Below the pieces are notes generated by a model. The model did no database searches, was not told the DNA's origin, and saw only the letters and a program-made list of their open reading frames with translations. A stretch of DNA of 64,000 nucleotides from Sulfitobacter donghicola DSW-25 = KCTC 12864 = JCM 14565 (GTDB lineage: Bacteria > Pseudomonadota > Alphaproteobacteria > Rhodobacterales > Rhodobacteraceae), in NCBI RefSeq assembly GCF_000622405.1, contig NZ_JASF01000005.1:310001-374000 (forward strand), in the 5' to 3' direction. Every line of letters starts with the position of its first letter. Positions within the stretch are counted from its first letter, which is position 1. A program made the position numbers and the translations under genes. This document shows, in pieces, positions 18,526-29,116 of this stretch.

Positions 18526-18554
18526 CAGATATAGAATGGTTCCAAGTGCATCAA
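18526..18554 (-). promoter_or_regulatory. Candidate hemA promoter
   Basis: On the minus strand TTGATG (18554-18549) and TATCTG (18531-18526) are separated by 17 bp, about 56 bp before the hemA ATG. Both hexamers are moderate matches to the sigma-70 consensus. Confidence 0.35.
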
Positions 18555-18672
18555 TACACAATCAGGCGCTTAGTGTCGCAGGGTTGTTTCCCATCGGAAA
18601 ATTCAACCACTGGACATCACATTAGCGCCTGTTAGGGTCGGACAAAATCCCCCTTATCAGGAGCTTACCTTC

Positions 18673-20049
18673 ATGTCGCTCGACGCTGTCCTCGCCCAAA
18701 TCGACAAAGACCTACCTGCCGCTACCGAACGTTTATTAGAGCTGCTGCGCATCAAATCCATCTCAACGGACCCTGCCTTTAAAGAGGACTGCCAAGAGGC
18801 CGCCGACTGGCTGGTGAAAGACCTGCAAAGCATTGGTATCCCAGCGGAAAAGCGTGAAACACCAGGGCATCCGATGGTTGTCGGCCATATTGGGCCAGAG
18901 ACGGGCAAGCCGCATTTGCTGTTCTACGGTCACTATGATGTGCAACCGGTTGATCCGCTAAACCTGTGGGATCGTGACCCGTTTGATCCCGCCGTAGAAG
19001 AAACCGATGCAGGCCCCGTAATCCGCGGGCGCGGCGCGGCGGATGACAAAGGCCAGTTGATGACATTTGTCGAAGCTTTTCGCGCGTGGAAAGAGGTAAA
19101 GGGCGACTGGCCTTGCCGGATCACCTTCTTTTTTGAGGGCGAAGAGGAATCAGGTTCGCCTTCGCTGGTGCCCTTTATGGAGGAAAATGCGGATGAGTTG
19201 CGCGCCGATTACGCCATGATCTGCGACACTGGCATGTTCGAAAGCAAAACGCCCTCGATTGTGACCATGCTGCGGGGGTTACTGGGCGAAGAGCTGACCA
19301 TCACCGCCCCTGACAAGGACCTCCACTCGGGTATGTTTGGCGGCATCGCCATGAACCCCGTGCGCGTGTTGTCTAAAATCATTGCCTCCCTTCACGATGA
19401 TCAGGGCCGCATTACAGTTCCTGGCTTTTACGATGGTGTTCCAGAGCTGAGCGATGAATTGGAAGCCCAGTGGCAGGGCCTTGCCTTTGATCATTCGGCC
19501 TTTTTGGGGGATGTGGGCCTATCCGACCCAGCGGGTGAACAGGACCGCACCCCGCTTGAGATGATCTGGTCGCGCCCGACCTGCGAAGTGAACGGTATTG
19601 GGGGCGGTTATCAAGGTGACGGCTTCAAAACCGTGCTCCCCTCCCAAGCCAGCGCCAAGATTTCATTCCGCCTTGTCGGCGATCAGGACCCCCTCGCCAT
19701 CCGCGAGAATTTCCGCAAGATGGTTGAAGACATGCTGCCTGCGGATTGCTCGGCCGAGTGGGCAGACCACGGCGCCAGCCGCGCCTCGGGGACCGCAACA
19801 GACGCCCCCGCATTTGGACAGGCGTTAAAGGCGCTCACCGACGAATGGAACGTCCCCGCCGCCTATATCGGCTGTGGCGGGTCGATCCCGATTGCGGGGC
19901 ACTTCCAGAACATTCTGGACACCACGCCGATGCTGATCGGTTTTGGTAAGGACGACGATCAAATCCACTCTCCCAATGAAAAATACGACATGGAGAGTTT
20001 TCACAAAGGGATGCGATCATGGGCCCGCATATTGGACGCGGTCACGTAA
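18673..20049 (+). CDS. M20 family metallo-dipeptidase
   Basis: 458-aa cytosolic zinc peptidase of the M20/ArgE/DapE superfamily, closest in layout to the dipeptidase group that includes carnosinase-like enzymes. Metal and catalytic motifs are present in order: LFYGHYDVQPVD, GRGAADDKGQ with the bridging Asp, FEGEEESGSPS with the catalytic Glu pair, and a late GGSIPI segment. The lid/dimer domain lies roughly between residues 210 and 370. The ATG follows AGGAG. It has its own terminator and is divergent from hemA, with no functional link visible. The substrate cannot be set; small dipeptides are the default. Confidence 0.93.
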   Translation: MSLDAVLAQIDKDLPAATERLLELLRIKSISTDPAFKEDCQEAADWLVKDLQSIGIPAEKRETPGHPMVVGHIGPETGKPHLLFYGHYDVQPVDPLNLWDRDPFDPAVEETDAGPVIRGRGAADDKGQLMTFVEAFRAWKEVKGDWPCRITFFFEGEEESGSPSLVPFMEENADELRADYAMICDTGMFESKTPSIVTMLRGLLGEELTITAPDKDLHSGMFGGIAMNPVRVLSKIIASLHDDQGRITVPGFYDGVPELSDELEAQWQGLAFDHSAFLGDVGLSDPAGEQDRTPLEMIWSRPTCEVNGIGGGYQGDGFKTVLPSQASAKISFRLVGDQDPLAIRENFRKMVEDMLPADCSAEWADHGASRASGTATDAPAFGQALKALTDEWNVPAAYIGCGGSIPIAGHFQNILDTTPMLIGFGKDDDQIHSPNEKYDMESFHKGMRSWARILDAVT

Positions 20050-20058
20050 ACAGCTTTT

Positions 20059-20085
20059 GGGGGCGCGTTGAGCGCCCCTTTTTTC
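20059..20085 (+). terminator. Intrinsic terminator of the M20 peptidase gene
   Basis: GGGGCGC-GTTGA-GCGCCCC followed by TTTTTT, ten bases after the stop codon. It lies within the leader of the next small gene, so that gene needs read-through or a promoter of its own. Confidence 0.88.
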
Positions 20086-20105
20086 AATTCAAAACCGGAG
20101 TTTCT

Positions 20106-20492
20106 ATGTCTATTTTTTCAAAGCTACCCTCTGTCGCAGCCGTTGCAATTGCCGCAATCGCCCTTGCTGCACCTGTGCATGCGGGCACTTGTTACAACTC
20201 GATCCCTGATCGAGATAAGTGGTTGGGAAATTGGGTTAAATCCATCCCACCAAAGGGCCAAAAGGCGCAAATAAGCGGCAAGGAATACTCGCGCGCCGCC
20301 GCGATTTCCCAAGCGAAGAAGGATATTACCGAAGGCTATTCAAAGCGCGGATCAGACGTAAACGAAAGCCCCGCTGGCCTGTCGGCATTGGCGATGATCA
20401 AGGCAAAGAACAACGAAGCGAAGGCGATGAAAATCTATGCCCGCTCCAAACAAGAAGTCAGCTGGGAAGATGCGACTGCCTGCTGGCGGTAA
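20106..20492 (+). CDS. Small secreted protein of unknown function
   Basis: 128-aa protein with a clear Sec signal peptide (residues 1 to about 26, ending APVHA-G) and a basic, lysine-rich mature part with two cysteines, near the mature N-terminus (GTCYNSIPD) and at the C-terminus (DATACWR), that may form a disulfide. I do not recognise a family. The ATG at 20106 has GGAG 7 bp upstream; the longer frame from 20019 would run through the upstream terminator. It lies between two strong terminators, only 56 bp from the peptidase gene, and its promoter is not obvious. Expression from peptidase read-through is possible. Confidence 0.7.
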   Translation: MSIFSKLPSVAAVAIAAIALAAPVHAGTCYNSIPDRDKWLGNWVKSIPPKGQKAQISGKEYSRAAAISQAKKDITEGYSKRGSDVNESPAGLSALAMIKAKNNEAKAMKIYARSKQEVSWEDATACWR

Positions 20493-20508
20493 TTTGCGAA
20501 ACAAATTG

Positions 20509-20547
20509 AAAAAGGGGCGCGGCAAATCATCTGCCGCGCCCCTTTTT
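20509..20547. terminator. Bidirectional terminator between convergent genes
   Basis: An 11-bp perfect stem GGGGCGCGGCA/TGCCGCGCCCC with a 7-nt loop, flanked by AAAAA and TTTTT. It serves both the small secreted protein gene (plus) and the class V aminotransferase (minus). Confidence 0.93.
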
Positions 20548-20564
20548 ACGCTAAATATCTAAGG

Positions 20565-21689
20565 TTACAGAACCTTATCAACCACGGCCTTCAAACGGCC
20601 CAATGTGGCATCGACATCATAGAGTTTATCCAACCCGAACAGCCCCAATCGGAAGGTGCTAAAGCCGTCAGGCTCTCCCACCTGCAACGGGACCCCTGCC
20701 GCGATCTGCATGCCTTCGGCAGCGAATGCCTTGCCCGATTTAATGTCTGGGTCATCTGTATAGCTCACGACCACACCGGGGGCGCCGAAACCATCGGCGG
20801 CAACGGATTGGATACCTTTAGCAGCCATCATCGCACGCACACCGTCGCCCAGACGCCACTGGGCCTCTTTCAGGCGGTCAAACCCGTAGTCTTTGGTTTC
20901 TTGCATTGTGTCGCGAAATACCCGCAACGCATCCGTTGGCATTGTCGCGTGATAGGCGTGTCCGCCGTCTAGATAGGCCTGCATGATCGCGTGCCATTTC
21001 CCCAGATCAATCGCAAAGCTGTCTGATTGGGTTTCCCCCAGCTGCGCAATGCCGCGATCAGACAACATTACAAGCCCCGCACAGGGCTGCGCGCTCCACC
21101 CTTTTTGCGGTGCCGAAATCAGAACATCGACGCCAAGCGCCTCCATATCCACCCAAGCACAGCCAGAGGCGATACAATCCAGCACCATCAACGCGCCGAC
21201 ATCATGGGCAGCCTGTGCCATTGCGGCGATATAAGCATCTGGCAGGATCACCCCCGCCGAGGTTTCCACATGAGGGGCAAACACAACCTGCGGCTTTTGA
21301 GTTTTGATTGCCTCGATGACATCTTCTATCGGGGCGGGTGCAAAGGGCGCTGGTGCTTCGTTACCCTGCGCGCGGGCTTTCATCACGGTGGCGTTTGCGG
21401 TTAGGCCGCCTGTTTCGATGATCTGACTCCAGCGGTAGGAAAACCAGCCATTGCGCACAACCAACACATCACGGTCACGAGCAAACTGACGCGCAACCGC
21501 CTCCATCGCGTATGACCCACCACCAGGAATAACCACGGCAGATTGCGCATTGTACACGTCACACAGCATCGTGTGGATATCACGCATGACCTCCTGAAAG
21601 GCCGCGCTCATGGAATTGAGCGACCGGTCCGTGAATACAACCGAAAATTCCTCTAGACCGTGTGGATCTACGGTATCAAGTAACGCCAT
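20565..21689 (-). CDS. Class V aminotransferase (alanine/serine-glyoxylate type)
   Basis: 374-aa PLP enzyme of fold type I. The cofactor loop GGGSYAMEAVARQF follows about residue 56, Asp171 in VLDCIASG pairs with the pyridine nitrogen, and Lys196 in SAPQKGWSAQP is the Schiff-base lysine. The overall layout matches alanine-glyoxylate or serine-glyoxylate aminotransferases, used in glyoxylate and C1 metabolism, but the substrate pair cannot be fixed. The ATG is preceded by AGGAG. It is followed upstream by two Lrp-type genes on the same strand, which could control it as local regulators. It ends at a strong shared terminator. Confidence 0.9.
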   Translation of the reverse strand: MALLDTVDPHGLEEFSVVFTDRSLNSMSAAFQEVMRDIHTMLCDVYNAQSAVVIPGGGSYAMEAVARQFARDRDVLVVRNGWFSYRWSQIIETGGLTANATVMKARAQGNEAPAPFAPAPIEDVIEAIKTQKPQVVFAPHVETSAGVILPDAYIAAMAQAAHDVGALMVLDCIASGCAWVDMEALGVDVLISAPQKGWSAQPCAGLVMLSDRGIAQLGETQSDSFAIDLGKWHAIMQAYLDGGHAYHATMPTDALRVFRDTMQETKDYGFDRLKEAQWRLGDGVRAMMAAKGIQSVAADGFGAPGVVVSYTDDPDIKSGKAFAAEGMQIAAGVPLQVGEPDGFSTFRLGLFGLDKLYDVDATLGRLKAVVDKVL

Positions 21690-21786
21690 CTGTTTTCTCC
21701 TATCCCAATGTTACACTCTGCTTACGCAGTGCAGCGCCTCTTGGCAAAGTCTATCTTAAGCCGACCAAAGCCGCCCCTGTGCCCCC

Positions 21787-22242
21787 TTATAAAGGCCCCG
21801 CGAGGCGCTCTTCGCTCAACAAAACATTTGCCTCGACCTCCCCTGCGCCTGGCAGGGTCATGATACGGCGGCGCAAAACCCGTTCAAAATCTGGTAGGTC
21901 ACGGGCAACAACCCGCAGACGGTAATCATACAACCCCAGCACATGCTCGACGCTTTGCACCTCTGGAATGGCGGTAACCGCGCGTTCAAAATCCTCTAGA
22001 CTGACGCGGCCACGCAGGGCCAGTTTGACCCCCAGAAAAACCGTCACACCAAAGCCCAGCTTTTCCGCATTCAACTTTAGATGACGCCCACGGATCACCC
22101 CCGCCTCTTCCAAACGGCGAATGCGCCGCCATGTGGCGGGTTGGCTTAGCCCCAGCCGCCGCCCCATCGCCCCCGCCGATTGCGTGGCATCACGGGCCAA
22201 AGCACGCAAAATCTTTGCGTCAATCTCGTCAAGCTCGATCAT
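21787..22242 (-). CDS. Lrp/AsnC family regulator (downstream copy)
   Basis: 151-aa feast/famine-type regulator. An N-terminal helix-turn-helix (about 1-60: IDAKILRALARDATQSAGAM, LSQPATWRRIRRLEEAGVI) is followed by the RAM/AsnC ligand domain (about 65-145: VTAIPEVQSVEHVLGLYDYRLRVVARD). The ATG overlaps the stop of the upstream Lrp gene (ATGA), so the two are translationally coupled. Such proteins sense amino acids and form octamers. Both being next to an aminotransferase and divergent from ilvC suggests control of amino-acid metabolism. Confidence 0.94.
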   Translation of the reverse strand: MIELDEIDAKILRALARDATQSAGAMGRRLGLSQPATWRRIRRLEEAGVIRGRHLKLNAEKLGFGVTVFLGVKLALRGRVSLEDFERAVTAIPEVQSVEHVLGLYDYRLRVVARDLPDFERVLRRRIMTLPGAGEVEANVLLSEERLAGPL

Positions 22243-22694
22243 AACGGCAGGCCCTCACTGCTTTTGATCCGCGCCACATGCATTAGGGCTTCGATCTCAG
22301 AGATATGAGGCAGCGTTAGAATGCGGCTGCGATAGATTTCCTGATAATGCGCCATATCGCGGGCGATGATGGAAAGGCGAACGTCAACGCGCCCTAGGAA
22401 GGTCTGCAATTCGATGACCTCGGGAACCAGACGCGCCTCGGCCATAAAGGCATCAAATGCGTTGCCTTGGGTTTTGTCCAAGGTAATGCGCAAAGAGACC
22501 TCTACCGCATATCCCAGCGCCGCCCAATCGATCACCGCGCCGATACCGTTCACGATACCCAGCTCTTGCAAGCGCGCGATGCGCCGCGTGACACGGCCTG
22601 TGGTCATGCCCGCACGCTCTGCAAGCTCCCCCTGAGAGAGGCTCGGCTCGGCCTGCCAATAGCGTAATAGGCGTCGATCCTCATCATCAAGCAT
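22239..22694 (-). CDS. Lrp/AsnC family regulator (upstream copy)
   Basis: 151 aa, the same length as its neighbour and a clear paralogue. Helix-turn-helix at about residues 4-58 (LDDEDRRLLRYWQAEPSLSQ, GRVTRRIARLQELGIV) and RAM domain after 65 (LVPEVIELQTFLGRVDVRLSIIARD). Overlaps the second copy by 4 bp. It starts 132 bp from ilvC in the opposite direction, and that AT-rich gap is a likely binding region for one or both proteins. The pair could work as a heteromer, since the two genes are coupled at equal length. Confidence 0.94.
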   Translation of the reverse strand: MLDDEDRRLLRYWQAEPSLSQGELAERAGMTTGRVTRRIARLQELGIVNGIGAVIDWAALGYAVEVSLRITLDKTQGNAFDAFMAEARLVPEVIELQTFLGRVDVRLSIIARDMAHYQEIYRSRILTLPHISEIEALMHVARIKSSEGLPL

Positions 22695-22727
22695 GATTTT
22701 TCCACAAATTTAGAAATGGGCGAATAA

Positions 22728-23849
<1,122 letters not shown>

Positions 23850-23879
23850 GGCCTAGCCAGTTCTGAATATTCCCGAAAA

Positions 23880-23908
23880 GGGCCCGAGAGAAATCTCGGG
23901 CCCTTTTT
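23880..23908 (+). terminator. Intrinsic terminator of ilvC
   Basis: A 10-bp perfect stem GGGCCCGAGA/TCTCGGGCCC with the tetraloop GAAA and a TTTTT tail, 30 bp after the ilvC stop. Confidence 0.95.
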
Positions 23909-23954
23909 GCGTTCCCGCCTTGCCCAGCACGGCAAACTCGCCCTAAGTGTTGCA

Positions 23955-24864
23955 ATGGAAAACACCCCCCAAATCTCACCTTTGAACTGGCTTGCCATTG
24001 CGACCCTTGGCTTTACGTGGGGCGGCACCTTTTTGGTGACCGAAATCGCACTGGCAGAGGGGATGCCCCCCTTTTGGCTGGCGGCCTCACGTATTTCATT
24101 TGCCGCCATTTTGATGGGGGTGGTTTGGTTATTCCTTGGCTTGCCGTTGTTTGAAGGGCGACCATCAGCGGCGGTAAAACGCGATGTTTTTATTTTGGGT
24201 GGGATCAGCTCGACAATCCCCTTTGCTTTGATTGCATGGGGGCAGCAATTTGTAACCGCAGGGTTTGCTGGCGTCTCCATGGCCTCCATTGCCCTTATCG
24301 TGTTGCCGCTTGCGCATGTCTTTATCCCTGGGGAACGCATGACCCCGCGCAGGGCGTTGGGGTTCCTCATTGGTTTCGGCGGAGTGGTCATTCTGATCGG
24401 CAGCCAAGCCTTTGAAAGTTCTGGTAATACCTACGAAACACCTGGGCGCATCGCCTGTGTTCTTGCCGCTAGCTGCTATGCAATCGGCTCGATCATCATG
24501 CGACGCCTACCACCAGTCCACCCCATCGGCCTTGCAACAGTTTTGCTGATCATCGGGGCTGTGATGATTATCCCTCTTGCTTGGGCTACCGCCCGTGCCA
24601 ACGCCAAAACTGCTGGCGGTACTTGCCTTTCTAGGGCTTATTCCAACTGCCGCTGCAAATCTGCTGAGGGTTTTAGTGGTCCGCAGCGCAGGCCCTGTCT
24701 TTATGTCACTTGTGAATTATCAAGTGCCGGTTTGGTCGGTGGTGTTAGGCGCCTTGATCTTGGAAGAAGCGCTCCCCAGCTCGCTGCTCTACGCTCTGGC
24801 CCTGATCCTCATCGGTGTCGCCCTCAGCCAATACGGAGCCCTTCGGCGCCTCTTTGCAGGCTAA
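23955..24864 (+). pseudogene. EamA/DMT family transporter, broken by a single frameshift
   Basis: A ten-helix drug/metabolite transporter whose coding frame changes once. From the ATG at 23955 (MENTPQISPLNWL) the frame encodes good EamA sequence to about 24580 (VMIIPLAWA), then turns into low-complexity nonsense and runs on to 24983. The rest of the transporter (PKLLAVLAFLGLIPTAAANLL to ALRRLFAG, stop 24864) is in the +1 frame. The total of 910 bp is one base more than 303 codons, so a single inserted base at about 24565-24620 explains it; the restored protein would be 302 aa, normal for the family. It is either a recent pseudogene or a sequencing/assembly error. Adjacent ilvC is unrelated. 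Confidence 0.85.
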
Positions 24865-24939
24865 GGACCCGTCCGGCGCGCACCATCAAGGCACGCGCTA
24901 CCAAAAGCATATTGTGCAGGCTTTGCCTGCTCATCGGGA

Positions 24940-26289
24940 TCAGGCCTTTACGGCGTCCTCAACAGCCGCAACAACGCTCATAACGGCTTGCGACATCAGC
25001 TTGGCATCTTCATGCTCTGCCATGACCCGCACCAAAGGTTCGGTGCCCGATTTGCGGATCAACAGACGTCCACCGCCCGCCAGATCAGCCTCGGCCTGCG
25101 CAATTGCTGCTTTCACGTGCTGATCTTCCAGTGGTGTCTGCCCAGCTTCAAAACGCACGTTCTCAAGAAGTTGGGGAACGGGATCAAACTGGTGCATCAG
25201 CTCGGAGGCTGGTTTTTCTGCGCGCAGCATTTCTGCCAGAAATTGCATCCCAGCCATCAGGCCATCGCCCGTGGTGGCATAATCTGTCATGACGATATGA
25301 CCTGATTGCTCACCACCAAGGTTAAAGCCCCCTTGGCGCATCCGCTCAACAACATAGCGATCGCCGACGCTGGTTCGTTCCAATTTCACGCCGCGATCCG
25401 ACAGGAAGTGTTCAAGCCCGAGGTTGCTCATCACCGTCGCGACCAGCGCGTCCCCCTTCAGGCGCTCCTCGGCCTTCCAGCGCGCGGCCATCAGCGCCAT
25501 GAACTGATCCCCATCCCCAACGCGGCCCTTTTCATCCAACAGGATCACGCGATCCGCGTCACCATCCAGACAAATCCCCACATCTGCCCCATGCGCCACA
25601 ACCGTTTCCGCCGCTACTTGCGGGTGGGTTGAGCCACAGCTGGCGTTGATGTTGTGACCGTTGGGCGAAACGCCAACGGGAATGACCGTTGCGCCTAGCT
25701 CCCACAAGGCCATCGGCGCCACGTGGTGCGCCGCGCCATTTGCGCAATCAATGACCACCTTTAGGCCATCCAAACGCATCTGCCGTGGAAAGCTGGATTT
25801 CACCCGCTCGATATAGCGGAAACGGCTGTCATCGATACGTTTCGCACGCCCGATCTCCGGCGCGGTGGTTGGCTCCACCCCTTCCGCGACAAGCGCTTCA
25901 ATCTCTGCTTCAACCTTGTCAGACAGTTTGAAACCGTCTGGGCCAAAAAACTTGATCCCATTGTCCTGCGCAGGGTTGTGGCTGGCCGAGATCATAACCC
26001 CCAAATCAGCCCGCATCGACCGCGTCAAAAGCCCGACAGCTGGTGTTGGCACTGGCCCCAGCAGCAGCACGTTCATCCCAGTTGAGGTCAACCCCGCCGT
26101 GAGAGCGTTCTCAAACATATAGCCAGATAGGCGCGTATCCTTGCCAATCACCACGCGGTGGGCCGAATTTGCGCTCTCCCTGCGGAAGTAGCGACCAACC
26201 GCCGCGCCAATACGCAGCGCCATTTCAGCGGTCATAGGGTGAATGTTTGCCGTGCCGCGCACGCCGTCGGTACCAAATAGTTTTGTCAT
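24940..26289 (-). CDS. glmM: Phosphoglucosamine mutase
   Basis: Converts glucosamine-6-phosphate to glucosamine-1-phosphate for UDP-GlcNAc, hence peptidoglycan and LPS. The 449-aa protein starts [15 protein letters not shown] and has the phosphoserine Ser103 in [18 protein letters not shown], the metal loop DGDADRV and the phosphate-binding [15 protein letters not shown] longer open frame reaches 26430, but the extension runs into folP and lacks conservation. It is the last gene of the folB-folP-glmM run, 4 bp after the folP stop; folP-glmM adjacency is common in bacteria. Confidence 0.98.
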   Translation of the reverse strand: MTKLFGTDGVRGTANIHPMTAEMALRIGAAVGRYFRRESANSAHRVVIGKDTRLSGYMFENALTAGLTSTGMNVLLLGPVPTPAVGLLTRSMRADLGVMISASHNPAQDNGIKFFGPDGFKLSDKVEAEIEALVAEGVEPTTAPEIGRAKRIDDSRFRYIERVKSSFPRQMRLDGLKVVIDCANGAAHHVAPMALWELGATVIPVGVSPNGHNINASCGSTHPQVAAETVVAHGADVGICLDGDADRVILLDEKGRVGDGDQFMALMAARWKAEERLKGDALVATVMSNLGLEHFLSDRGVKLERTSVGDRYVVERMRQGGFNLGGEQSGHIVMTDYATTGDGLMAGMQFLAEMLRAEKPASELMHQFDPVPQLLENVRFEAGQTPLEDQHVKAAIAQAEADLAGGGRLLIRKSGTEPLVRVMAEHEDAKLMSQAVMSVVAAVEDAVKA

Positions 26290-26293
26290 ACCG

Positions 26294-27292
26294 CTATTGT
26301 GCCACGCAGGCCCGCCAAAGTGCAATGGCTTGCGCGGTTTCGGCGACATCATGCACACGTAAAATTTGCACACCTTGTGCGAGCCCCGCCAGACCAACAG
26401 CAATAGACCCCGGCGCCCGATCAGCGGCACCCTCAGCCCCCCCTATTGTGCCAATAAACCGCTTGCGCGAAGCACCTAAAAGGATCGGCACTCCAAGGCT
26501 GTGAAACAGGCTCAGCCGCGCAAGCAGTTGCAGGTTATGCTCTTGCGTCTTTCCAAACCCGATCCCGGGGTCGGCAATGATCTTTTCGCGTGCGATCCCT
26601 TGCGCCTCTAGCGCGGCAATGCGGTCTTCCAGAAAATCATACACATCAAGGATGACATCATCATATCGGGGGTCATTCTGCATTATTGCAGGGTCCAATG
26701 GCCCATGCATGACGCAAACAGGAAGAGCCGCCTGCGCTGCGACGCCTGCCAAAGCGGGGTCATAGGTAAAACCTGACACATCGTTGATCAGGTCAGCGCC
26801 AGCGGCGATCCCCGCACGGGCCACTTCCGCCTTGCGCGTATCCAGCGAGATAACCCCATCATATCCTCTCGCGCGCAGGCCCGAAACCACGGGAACAATA
26901 CGGCGGATTTCCGTGTCTATTGCGACTGTCTCGGCGCCAGGGCGCGTGGACTCACCACCGACATCCAAGATATCAGCCCCAGCCGCCGCCATCGCAAGGC
27001 CCGCTGACACAGCATCCTGAGCCGCAGCGTGCAGACCTCCGTCAGAAAAGCTGTCTGGTGTGGCGTTTAAAATCCCCATGATATGGGGGCGCTCCCCAAA
27101 TTGCGCAGGTCGTCCCCTGAGGGGGGGCAACGCCTCTGGCGGGATCTGGTCAATTTCCGCGATCTTTGGCGGTGCGCCACGGTGCAACACCTCGACATGG
27201 GTGAACCACCCCCACCCCTGCGCAAGGGTTATTGCCTGCCGTGGGCGGGCAACATCGCATTGAACAATCGGGCGGTAATAAGCGCGCGACAT
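26294..27292 (-). CDS. folP: Dihydropteroate synthase
   Basis: Joins dihydropterin pyrophosphate with p-aminobenzoate to dihydropteroate in folate synthesis; the target of sulfonamides. The 332-aa protein carries [17 protein letters not shown] (pABA loop 1), [20 protein letters not shown], and [10 protein letters not shown]. About 95 residues precede the core, longer than the typical 280-aa enzyme, and contain a W/H-rich stretch without a known domain; the reading from the ATG at 27292 is supported because folB stops 1 bp before it. Operon: folB-folP-glmM. folE2 lies 15 kb away. Confidence 0.96.
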   Translation of the reverse strand: MSRAYYRPIVQCDVARPRQAITLAQGWGWFTHVEVLHRGAPPKIAEIDQIPPEALPPLRGRPAQFGERPHIMGILNATPDSFSDGGLHAAAQDAVSAGLAMAAAGADILDVGGESTRPGAETVAIDTEIRRIVPVVSGLRARGYDGVISLDTRKAEVARAGIAAGADLINDVSGFTYDPALAGVAAQAALPVCVMHGPLDPAIMQNDPRYDDVILDVYDFLEDRIAALEAQGIAREKIIADPGIGFGKTQEHNLQLLARLSLFHSLGVPILLGASRKRFIGTIGGAEGAADRAPGSIAVGLAGLAQGVQILRVHDVAETAQAIALWRACVAQ

Positions 27293-27293
27293 C

Positions 27294-28217
27294 TTACAGC
27301 GTCTCTTGTTTTGCTGACACCTTACGCAATGGCACAGATGCCCCTTCTGGCAGGTCCGCGCCAATCACCAGCATTTCGCGCGCCTCAAAGGTTGAGGCGA
27401 ACCAAGCTGCCAGCGCAACAGCATCCGCCGTCTGGGCCGAGGGGGTATCCACGCTATCCAACACAATCTTGGAGGGCGCCCAAACGCTGGTCTGGCCGTT
27501 CTTCATGGCCCAATCCAGTTCTGTTCGCGTTTGAACAACCACGCAACGGTCGTCTTTCGAGGCCAAGACCCATGCGTTTTGCTCAATCGCCAAAAGGTCA
27601 ATGCGCCGCTGGGCCATCTTATGGGCAACCTGTGGCGCCGCAATATCCGCAGCCCCAACGCATAAGATCAGCGGGCGGCCCTGTTCATGCAACTGATCCA
27701 ACCACGCCTTTAGAAAATCTGATTCAATCGCCTCGTTGCTCAGAAATACCAATTCGGGATGCGGTGCTGGCTCGGCTGCGATTTCGGCGGGCGGGGCACC
27801 ATCACGTGCCCGAACAATTTCAACGCCCAATGCCCCCGGACCGCGGTCCAGCTTTTCTATGCGTACAAAAACCCGCATGGCCTGAGGCTCTAGCAGAATG
27901 CGTTCGGCCACGCGTTCAGCCAATGTTTCCAGCAGCGCCAGACGTTCCACGGCAAGCTCCGCAGAAATCGCTTCGGTAACGCGATCATAGGACAGGATGC
28001 GATCTACATCGTCATCAATCGGCCCCGTAAGCGGCTGAACCTCGACAACGATGTTAAAACATATCCGTTGCTGAACACCGCGTTCAGCCTGAAATGCGCC
28101 GATCTCAACCTCGACAGTGTGATCGCGGACCGAAATGCGATCTAACGCGTCGATGGTAGAGGTTGCCGCCGCCCGTTCGGACGGGTGGGCAAAAGCAAGG
28201 CGCGTTTCAGAGGACAT
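27294..28217 (-). CDS. folB: Dihydroneopterin aldolase with an extra C-terminal domain
   Basis: Cleaves dihydroneopterin to 6-hydroxymethyl-dihydropterin for folate. Residues 28-136 are a complete aldolase domain (RISVRDHTVEVEIGAFQAER, SYDRV, LLETLAERVAERIL with Glu97, and Lys122 before GPGALGVEIVR). At 307 aa it is about 2.5 times the usual 120 aa. Residues about 150-307 form a second region with LILCVGAADIAAPQVAHKM, LLAIEQNAWVLASKDDR and a TPSAQTADAVALAAWFA helix, the last resembling the late motif of small amino-acid-kinase family proteins. I cannot assign a function. folK is not next to it. Operon with folP, 1 bp apart. Confidence 0.88.
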   Translation of the reverse strand: MSSETRLAFAHPSERAAATSTIDALDRISVRDHTVEVEIGAFQAERGVQQRICFNIVVEVQPLTGPIDDDVDRILSYDRVTEAISAELAVERLALLETLAERVAERILLEPQAMRVFVRIEKLDRGPGALGVEIVRARDGAPPAEIAAEPAPHPELVFLSNEAIESDFLKAWLDQLHEQGRPLILCVGAADIAAPQVAHKMAQRRIDLLAIEQNAWVLASKDDRCVVVQTRTELDWAMKNGQTSVWAPSKIVLDSVDTPSAQTADAVALAAWFASTFEAREMLVIGADLPEGASVPLRKVSAKQETL

Positions 28218-28324
28218 GGAAGACTCCCAACTGGTCTGGTCATGGCGCGTTTATACTGCACCACCGCAGAGGTCGAGGGCGACAAACGGCCTCAAAGGGG
28301 CGCTTTGCGTCAGGGAGATAAAGT

Positions 28325-28987
28325 TCAGGAACCGCGGCGGTAAAACAGATGGACGCCAAAACGGGCCGTTCTGGTGAATTTACGGGACCAGCTGGGGCTA
28401 ACGGCGGTGGTATGGTAAAAGGTCGCGCCTTTTGTGATGTCGGGTGATTTTCCGTCAATCGTTGCGCGGGCAACTTTGGAAACCTGCGCATAGGCCGCAT
28501 GTTCCGAAACAACTTCGGGGCGGCCATCACAAGTGTAGGTAAACTGGCACTGGTACTTTTTGCCTGTGCCCTGATTGATCACACCACAATATGTGTTCGG
28601 AAAGCGGCTGGATTTAACGCGGTTGCGGATCACCTCGGCCACAGCAAACTGGCCTTTGACGGTTTCGCCCCGCGCCTCAAAGTAAAGCGCCTCGGCGAGG
28701 CATTTGAACTCGGCCGAGCTTTTGGGTTTTGGCTGGCTTGCCAACCATTCACGCGAAAACACAGCATTTGTTGCGTTACCACTAGACGAAGCCGCCGCTG
28801 CCGCAATTGGCGCTGGCTTTACAAGCAAATTGATACGGTCTTGGGAAAGGTTCGCGAGCCCTTGAGCCTCGATTTTCGCCAATTTTTTTGCAACGGAATT
28901 TGCCATGGCACCAGTCGGCAAAGCCAATGCAACAGCCGCCACCAAGGCAAGCCGCATTCCGCTAAAACTGGTTCCAAACCGTATCAT
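28325..28987 (-). CDS. SleB-type cell wall hydrolase
   Basis: 220-aa exported protein with a signal peptide (residues 1 to about 30, ending GAMA-N) and a C-terminal Hydrolase_2/SleB domain (about 92-218) with ALYFEARGETVKGQFAVAEV, NRVKSSRFPNTYCGVINQ and GATFYHTTAVSPSW. The Glu in FEARGE is the likely catalytic residue by homology to spore cortex-lytic enzymes, which are lytic transglycosylases; in non-sporing proteobacteria the domain remodels peptidoglycan. GGAGAG lies 4 nt before the ATG. It lies upstream of folB on the same strand, 107 bp away. Confidence 0.92.
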   Translation of the reverse strand: MIRFGTSFSGMRLALVAAVALALPTGAMANSVAKKLAKIEAQGLANLSQDRINLLVKPAPIAAAAASSSGNATNAVFSREWLASQPKPKSSAEFKCLAEALYFEARGETVKGQFAVAEVIRNRVKSSRFPNTYCGVINQGTGKKYQCQFTYTCDGRPEVVSEHAAYAQVSKVARATIDGKSPDITKGATFYHTTAVSPSWSRKFTRTARFGVHLFYRRGS

Positions 28988-29116
28988 TCATCTCTCCGGC
29001 GTTGTTTCACAGGGAGTTGGCCTAGCCTGAAAGAGGCTTCACAACAACCCAGAGCAACAAATGCCAGCGTTTCAAGGCACGAACCTACCGCATCTAGTGG
29101 GTAAGATTAGGAAAAA

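Noticed and set aside
18471..18672. FNR-type box in the hemA upstream region
   Set aside because: TTGAT occurs once at 18554-18550 (minus) but the ATCAA partner at 4-nt spacing is missing.
24917..24931. GCAGGC-TTT-GCCTGC palindrome after glmM as a terminator
   Set aside because: The 6-bp stem has a 3-nt loop and no T-run follows on the minus strand, so it is too weak to call.
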